NCBI RefSeq assembly: GCF_018224885.1
Contig: NZ_JAGTXB010000018.1
Coordinates: forward strand, 116,358-180,357
Source of the DNA: Chitinophaga hostae
GTDB lineage: Bacteria > Bacteroidota > Bacteroidia > Chitinophagales > Chitinophagaceae
DNA length: 64,000 nucleotides
Reading direction: 5' to 3'
Positions 60,914 to 64,000 of this stretch are shown here, one piece after another. The position numbers and the translations under genes were made by a program. A model generated the notes under the pieces. It did no database searches and was not told the DNA's origin. It saw nothing but the letters and a program-made list of their open reading frames with translations. Positions within the stretch are counted from its first letter, which is position 1; each line of letters starts with the position of its first letter.

Positions 60914-62776
60914 TTATTTTTTTAAAGAATGTTGATGTAAATCCTGAAAGGTTTGTTTTTCCATGAGCGTCGACTGGCTGCTGATCCTGGAAGAGAGATA
61001 ATCCAGGTAGGCGTTAGCCGTCTTCCGGAAAAAGAAAAACAATACAGCCGATGCCAGCAGCATAAGACTGCCCTGTTCGTAACGGGCAAACCATAATTGT
61101 GTAAGCCCGGTGATGAGTAACGAGGTGGCGGCGAAGCCTATAACGGCAATGCCTATACCACGTAGGATGGGCGACAGCGGATATTCTTTGGATAATGTGC
61201 TGTTCACCGGTTTATACGTTTTCCACCAGCCCAGGGGGCGGGCGCGTAAATAAAACGCCTGCAATAATTCCGGCGGATCCGGTGGTGTTAACAGCGCCAC
61301 CACGATCCAAAGCACAGTGGTGATACCCATCACCAGCAGTGTTTGCCACCACCAGGGAATGATAAGGGAAGATGCCCACGATACGCCGAGGTATTGTAAC
61401 AGCGCCGGCCCGAGCACTACGATGCAAAAAATGAGCGCGCCGCCAAAAGAAGCTGCCATACGGGCTGGCCCGTTAAACCGCCACCACCACCATTGCGCCC
61501 AGTTGGCAGGTAGTTCTGCCGCACTGAGTTGCAGCATAAAAATGGCTACGTCGGTAATAATACTCACATTGAATACCACGGCCACCGCCAGGGAAAGGAT
61601 GAGGGCCATCCCGAGTTTACCGATCAGCAGGTAGTGTTTCTCGCTGGCCTTCTTTACAAACCATCTCCGGTAAATATCACTTACCAGCACCTGGCTGCCG
61701 AAGTTCAGGTTGTCGCCAACGGTAGACATGGTAGCCGCCATCATCGCCGCCACCAGCAATCCCATAGCGCCGGCAGGCAGCATTACTTTCATAAGCCTGC
61801 CGTATACCAGCTCCCGGTCCGCACCTGCTTCCCGCAGTTCCGGCCATATAACGGCAGCGGATATACTGGGCAGGGTAACCAGCAGCAGCAACAGGAACAT
61901 ACTGAGTGCGGTTACTACGTACATGGTCAGCGCTTCCGCAGGTGTGCGAGTCGACAAAATACGTTGTCCTTCCATGGCGCCTCCCATCGGCGCCGCATCG
62001 CCGCCATAACCGATGCTTTGTCCCAGCATCCACGCCATGGCAGCTGCCAGCGGAAATACGTCGTGACGCACCGGCGGCATCATCTGCAACACCTCCGGGT
62101 GGGTGCTGCTGAAAGTATTGCTCAACGTTGCCGTCATAGCAGCGGCGCCGCCAAAATGCATCAGCGTCAGCACTGCCAGCGTCAACGTGCCGGCAAAGAA
62201 AATGATCATCTGCACGAGGTTGGAAATCACCACGCCTTTGTAACCCGAAAAGAAAACAAAGAGAAAGGAAACCGGCACAATCAGGTAGAGCGTTTCTGTT
62301 TTTGTTAACCCGAACGCAGGTCCCATGATCTTAAATGCCGCCAGTAAGGTAATACCGGTCCATGCAGGCATCGCAATCATGGAAGTGCGGAGGGCAATCC
62401 ATAAACGCATGGCAGCCGCTGCACGGGGCTGAAAACGCAGATCGTAAAATTCCAGCGAGGTAAAAAGATTCAGCCGTCGCCAGAATACGGCAAAAAGTAC
62501 ACCGCCGAAAAACAACGCGAGCCCGAAACGGCTCAGGTACCACCAGGAAATAAAGGCGCCGGTTACTACGCCTAAACCGCCATAACCGGTAGCCGCATCC
62601 GGACTTACCAGCGCAGCAGTATAAGAGATGCCATTCAGCCACCCCGGCACTTTGCGGCCGCCCAGGAAAAAATTCTCCAGGTTGCTGCCCGAAAAACGCC
62701 GGTGCCAAAACGACATCCCCAACATGAGTAACAAATAGCCTATTACAATCCAGATATCCGGTTGATTCCAGTTCAT
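60914..62776 (-). CDS. Sodium:solute symporter family protein
   Basis: 620 aa with about 13-14 hydrophobic segments. SSS signs: WIVIGYLLLMLGMSFWHRRF at the start, SNLENFFLGGRKVPGWLNGI, SYTAALVSPDAATGYGGLGV, GAMGLLVAAMMAATMSTVGD near 300 with the conserved AAxxAATMST sodium-site block. The C-terminal helices are followed by a charged tail. It takes up a sugar, sugar acid or similar product with Na+. It is the second gene of the run, directly before the putative cytoplasmic enzymes, which fits import of degradation products. Confidence 0.92.
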   Translation of the reverse strand: MNWNQPDIWIVIGYLLLMLGMSFWHRRFSGSNLENFFLGGRKVPGWLNGISYTAALVSPDAATGYGGLGVVTGAFISWWYLSRFGLALFFGGVLFAVFWRRLNLFTSLEFYDLRFQPRAAAAMRLWIALRTSMIAMPAWTGITLLAAFKIMGPAFGLTKTETLYLIVPVSFLFVFFSGYKGVVISNLVQMIIFFAGTLTLAVLTLMHFGGAAAMTATLSNTFSSTHPEVLQMMPPVRHDVFPLAAAMAWMLGQSIGYGGDAAPMGGAMEGQRILSTRTPAEALTMYVVTALSMFLLLLLVTLPSISAAVIWPELREAGADRELVYGRLMKVMLPAGAMGLLVAAMMAATMSTVGDNLNFGSQVLVSDIYRRWFVKKASEKHYLLIGKLGMALILSLAVAVVFNVSIITDVAIFMLQLSAAELPANWAQWWWWRFNGPARMAASFGGALIFCIVVLGPALLQYLGVSWASSLIIPWWWQTLLVMGITTVLWIVVALLTPPDPPELLQAFYLRARPLGWWKTYKPVNSTLSKEYPLSPILRGIGIAVIGFAATSLLITGLTQLWFARYEQGSLMLLASAVLFFFFRKTANAYLDYLSSRISSQSTLMEKQTFQDLHQHSLKK

Positions 62777-62803
62777 ATGATTAGCGTATAGCCGTGAAAG
62801 TGA

Positions 62804-63988
62804 TTAAAGTATACCTTCCAATCGCTCTGCCAGGGGCGCCAGCGCAGGCAGGTTATTCTCCGGGTTGTCCAGGTAGAAATAAGCCGTAGCCGTATAGTTA
62901 TCCAACCGGTAAAAATTTACCCAGCCGTTGGGAAAACGCTCGTCGAAAAGACCCGGATAAGCAGGATCTTCCAGGATCTTTGCCACCGTTTGCGGAGTAG
63001 TCACCGTGACGGGTTTCATACGGGCGCCCGCTTTCGAAATAGCCCGTAACTCATTCCTTCCGGTACCGCCGATCTGCTGTATGCTCACCCGGCAGCCGCT
63101 GTGGAAATAAATAGGATCCGGGATATGATACCGGTAAAAAGCCCACTGCTTTTTCTTATCATCTGCTATAGGGCAGCCCTGGTACAAATGCGCAAAGGCG
63201 CCCTGCCCCCAGCCTGTTCCGATATAGTCTTCTGTACCGGTACCCACCAGCGTAGGATAATTTTTATCTCCATCGAGATATACTTTTACTTCCCCCTCTC
63301 CAAACCAGCTGTTACCATATACCTTATCTGCCATTACACTCATATTGCTCCCCAGGTACCGGCCCTTGCCGGCTACAGGCGGCAACAACTCAAAATCTTC
63401 TCCCAGGGCAGTACGCTTGTTACTGCTCCAGTATGCATGAAAATACAACTGGTCTTTCGGCGCTTTTTTTAACGCAGAGAAATTGATATCATAAAACAAC
63501 AGGTGCGTTTCGGCCGACTCATTCACCAATACAATCCGGGCATGCTTTTTAAAAGGCATAGGGATATAACAGTTAAAAGATCTTCCTTCGGGATCGGAAA
63601 ACAGTGCACACTGGAACGGCGTTTTACGGCCCAGTCCTACCCCGAAAAAATCGCCCAGTGGCACCGACACCGCGGGTTTGGCGGCGCCGTCCCAATACAT
63701 ATCAATATGAACGGACCGCAGGATAACCGCCCGCTGCGAAGTAGTGAGCCAGATCCGGTTGATAACCCCGGCGCCGTCGTAATCCATCAGGGTAACAGTG
63801 GCGCCGGCTTTCAGCGTATCACAGGCATGCCCTTTGGCGCCTTTATTTTCCATCCCGCCTTTACCTTTTTCGCCGTTGCGGTTTTCGAAACTAATCCAGC
63901 GTGTATCCGTATCCGTTGGGAGGCGGTACAGCTCCTGCCCCATTACGCTGAATGGGAGCAGGATCAATAATAACCATCTTACTTTCAT
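62804..63988 (-). CDS. GH172 (DUF2961) family protein, first gene of the run
   Basis: 394 aa, ATG at 63988, signal peptide about 1-18 (MKVRWLLLILLPFSVMGQ). Blocks: DYDGAGVINRIWLTTSQRAV, IDMYWDGAAKPAVSVPLGDF, YIPMPFKKHARIVLVNESAE, signature VGTGTEDYIGTGWGQGAFAH near 255. Third GH172 copy; it differs clearly from the other two, so specialised linkages are likely. Only 12 bp of upstream sequence are in the window, so promoter and further upstream genes (possibly SusC/SusD) cannot be seen. Confidence 0.92.
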   Translation of the reverse strand: MKVRWLLLILLPFSVMGQELYRLPTDTDTRWISFENRNGEKGKGGMENKGAKGHACDTLKAGATVTLMDYDGAGVINRIWLTTSQRAVILRSVHIDMYWDGAAKPAVSVPLGDFFGVGLGRKTPFQCALFSDPEGRSFNCYIPMPFKKHARIVLVNESAETHLLFYDINFSALKKAPKDQLYFHAYWSSNKRTALGEDFELLPPVAGKGRYLGSNMSVMADKVYGNSWFGEGEVKVYLDGDKNYPTLVGTGTEDYIGTGWGQGAFAHLYQGCPIADDKKKQWAFYRYHIPDPIYFHSGCRVSIQQIGGTGRNELRAISKAGARMKPVTVTTPQTVAKILEDPAYPGLFDERFPNGWVNFYRLDNYTATAYFYLDNPENNLPALAPLAERLEGIL

Positions 63989-64000
63989 CTGTTTATTTTT

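Noticed and set aside
51795..63988. Complete polysaccharide utilization locus
   Set aside because: No SusC/SusD pair is within the window, so only a carbohydrate operon can be claimed.

Overview
The window looks like chromosomal DNA from a Bacteroidota bacterium close to Chitinophaga. Pointers are the moderate GC content, many lipoproteins and Sec-exported carbohydrate enzymes, a C-terminal type IX secretion sorting domain on a chitinase, an OmpB-barrel family TonB receptor, a Bacteroidota-type sigma factor, promoters of the TTG-N20-TAnnTTTG type, and a class I lanthipeptide locus with leaders of the kind known from this phylum (pinensins come from Chitinophaga pinensis). The species assignment is inference. 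No rRNA, tRNA, CRISPR array, insertion sequence or intact prophage was seen.

Layout. 1-9.7 kb: truncated ECF sigma factor, tricorn-like protease, exported propeller protein, fatty acid hydroxylase family protein, then two AraC regulators and two short-chain dehydrogenases. 9.7-11.6 kb: gene-poor, with an ORF6N gene, tyrosine-recombinase-like remnants and a repeat-bearing leader. 11.6-14.7 kb: a free-standing A-T-R non-ribosomal peptide synthetase. 14.8-18.7 kb: small lipoprotein, FtsX/MacB-type permease, UspA protein. 18.7-18.9 kb, minus strand: an apparently orphan TPP riboswitch followed directly by a terminator, with no thiamine gene behind it. 19-25.2 kb: a class I lanthipeptide locus with LanC, a response regulator, a fused full-length LanB and four small precursor genes, three leftward and one behind lanB; two of the four are very short. 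25.3-48 kb: mixed accessory genes (cytochrome c peroxidase, lipocalin, acyltransferase, PL14-like and GH18 polysaccharide enzymes, CAT-like acetyltransferase, HAD, Crp/Fnr regulator, metalloprotease-like lipoprotein, VioB-type ferritin-like protein, TonB receptor, two HxlR regulators, VOC proteins, NmrA-like oxidoreductase, PepD, TipA-like MerR regulator). 48-64 kb: a carbohydrate region. One GH172 (DUF2961) gene faces an AraC regulator. A nine-gene minus-strand run then reads, in transcription order, GH172, sodium:solute symporter, glutamine-amidotransferase-like protein, ceramidase-like protein, exported helical-barrel protein, sialate O-acetylesterase-like protein, GH172, GH43 and a HisD-family dehydrogenase.

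How genes work together. LanB would dehydrate Ser/Thr in the precursor peptides and LanC would close the lanthionine rings; no exporter or leader protease is in view. The nine-gene run reads as uptake and stepwise breakdown of a fructose-, arabinose- or acyl-decorated glycan, but its SusC/SusD partners, if any, lie outside the window. HxlR/NmrA and MerR pairs sit at divergent promoters with visible dyads.

Intergenic DNA is unusual in several places: a 187-bp near-palindrome at 35.4 kb, a 340-bp heptad-repeat block at 51.5 kb, and decayed gene fragments (recombinase, LytTR-type receiver, NRPS A5 motif). All calls come from reading the sequence by eye; no database search was run.
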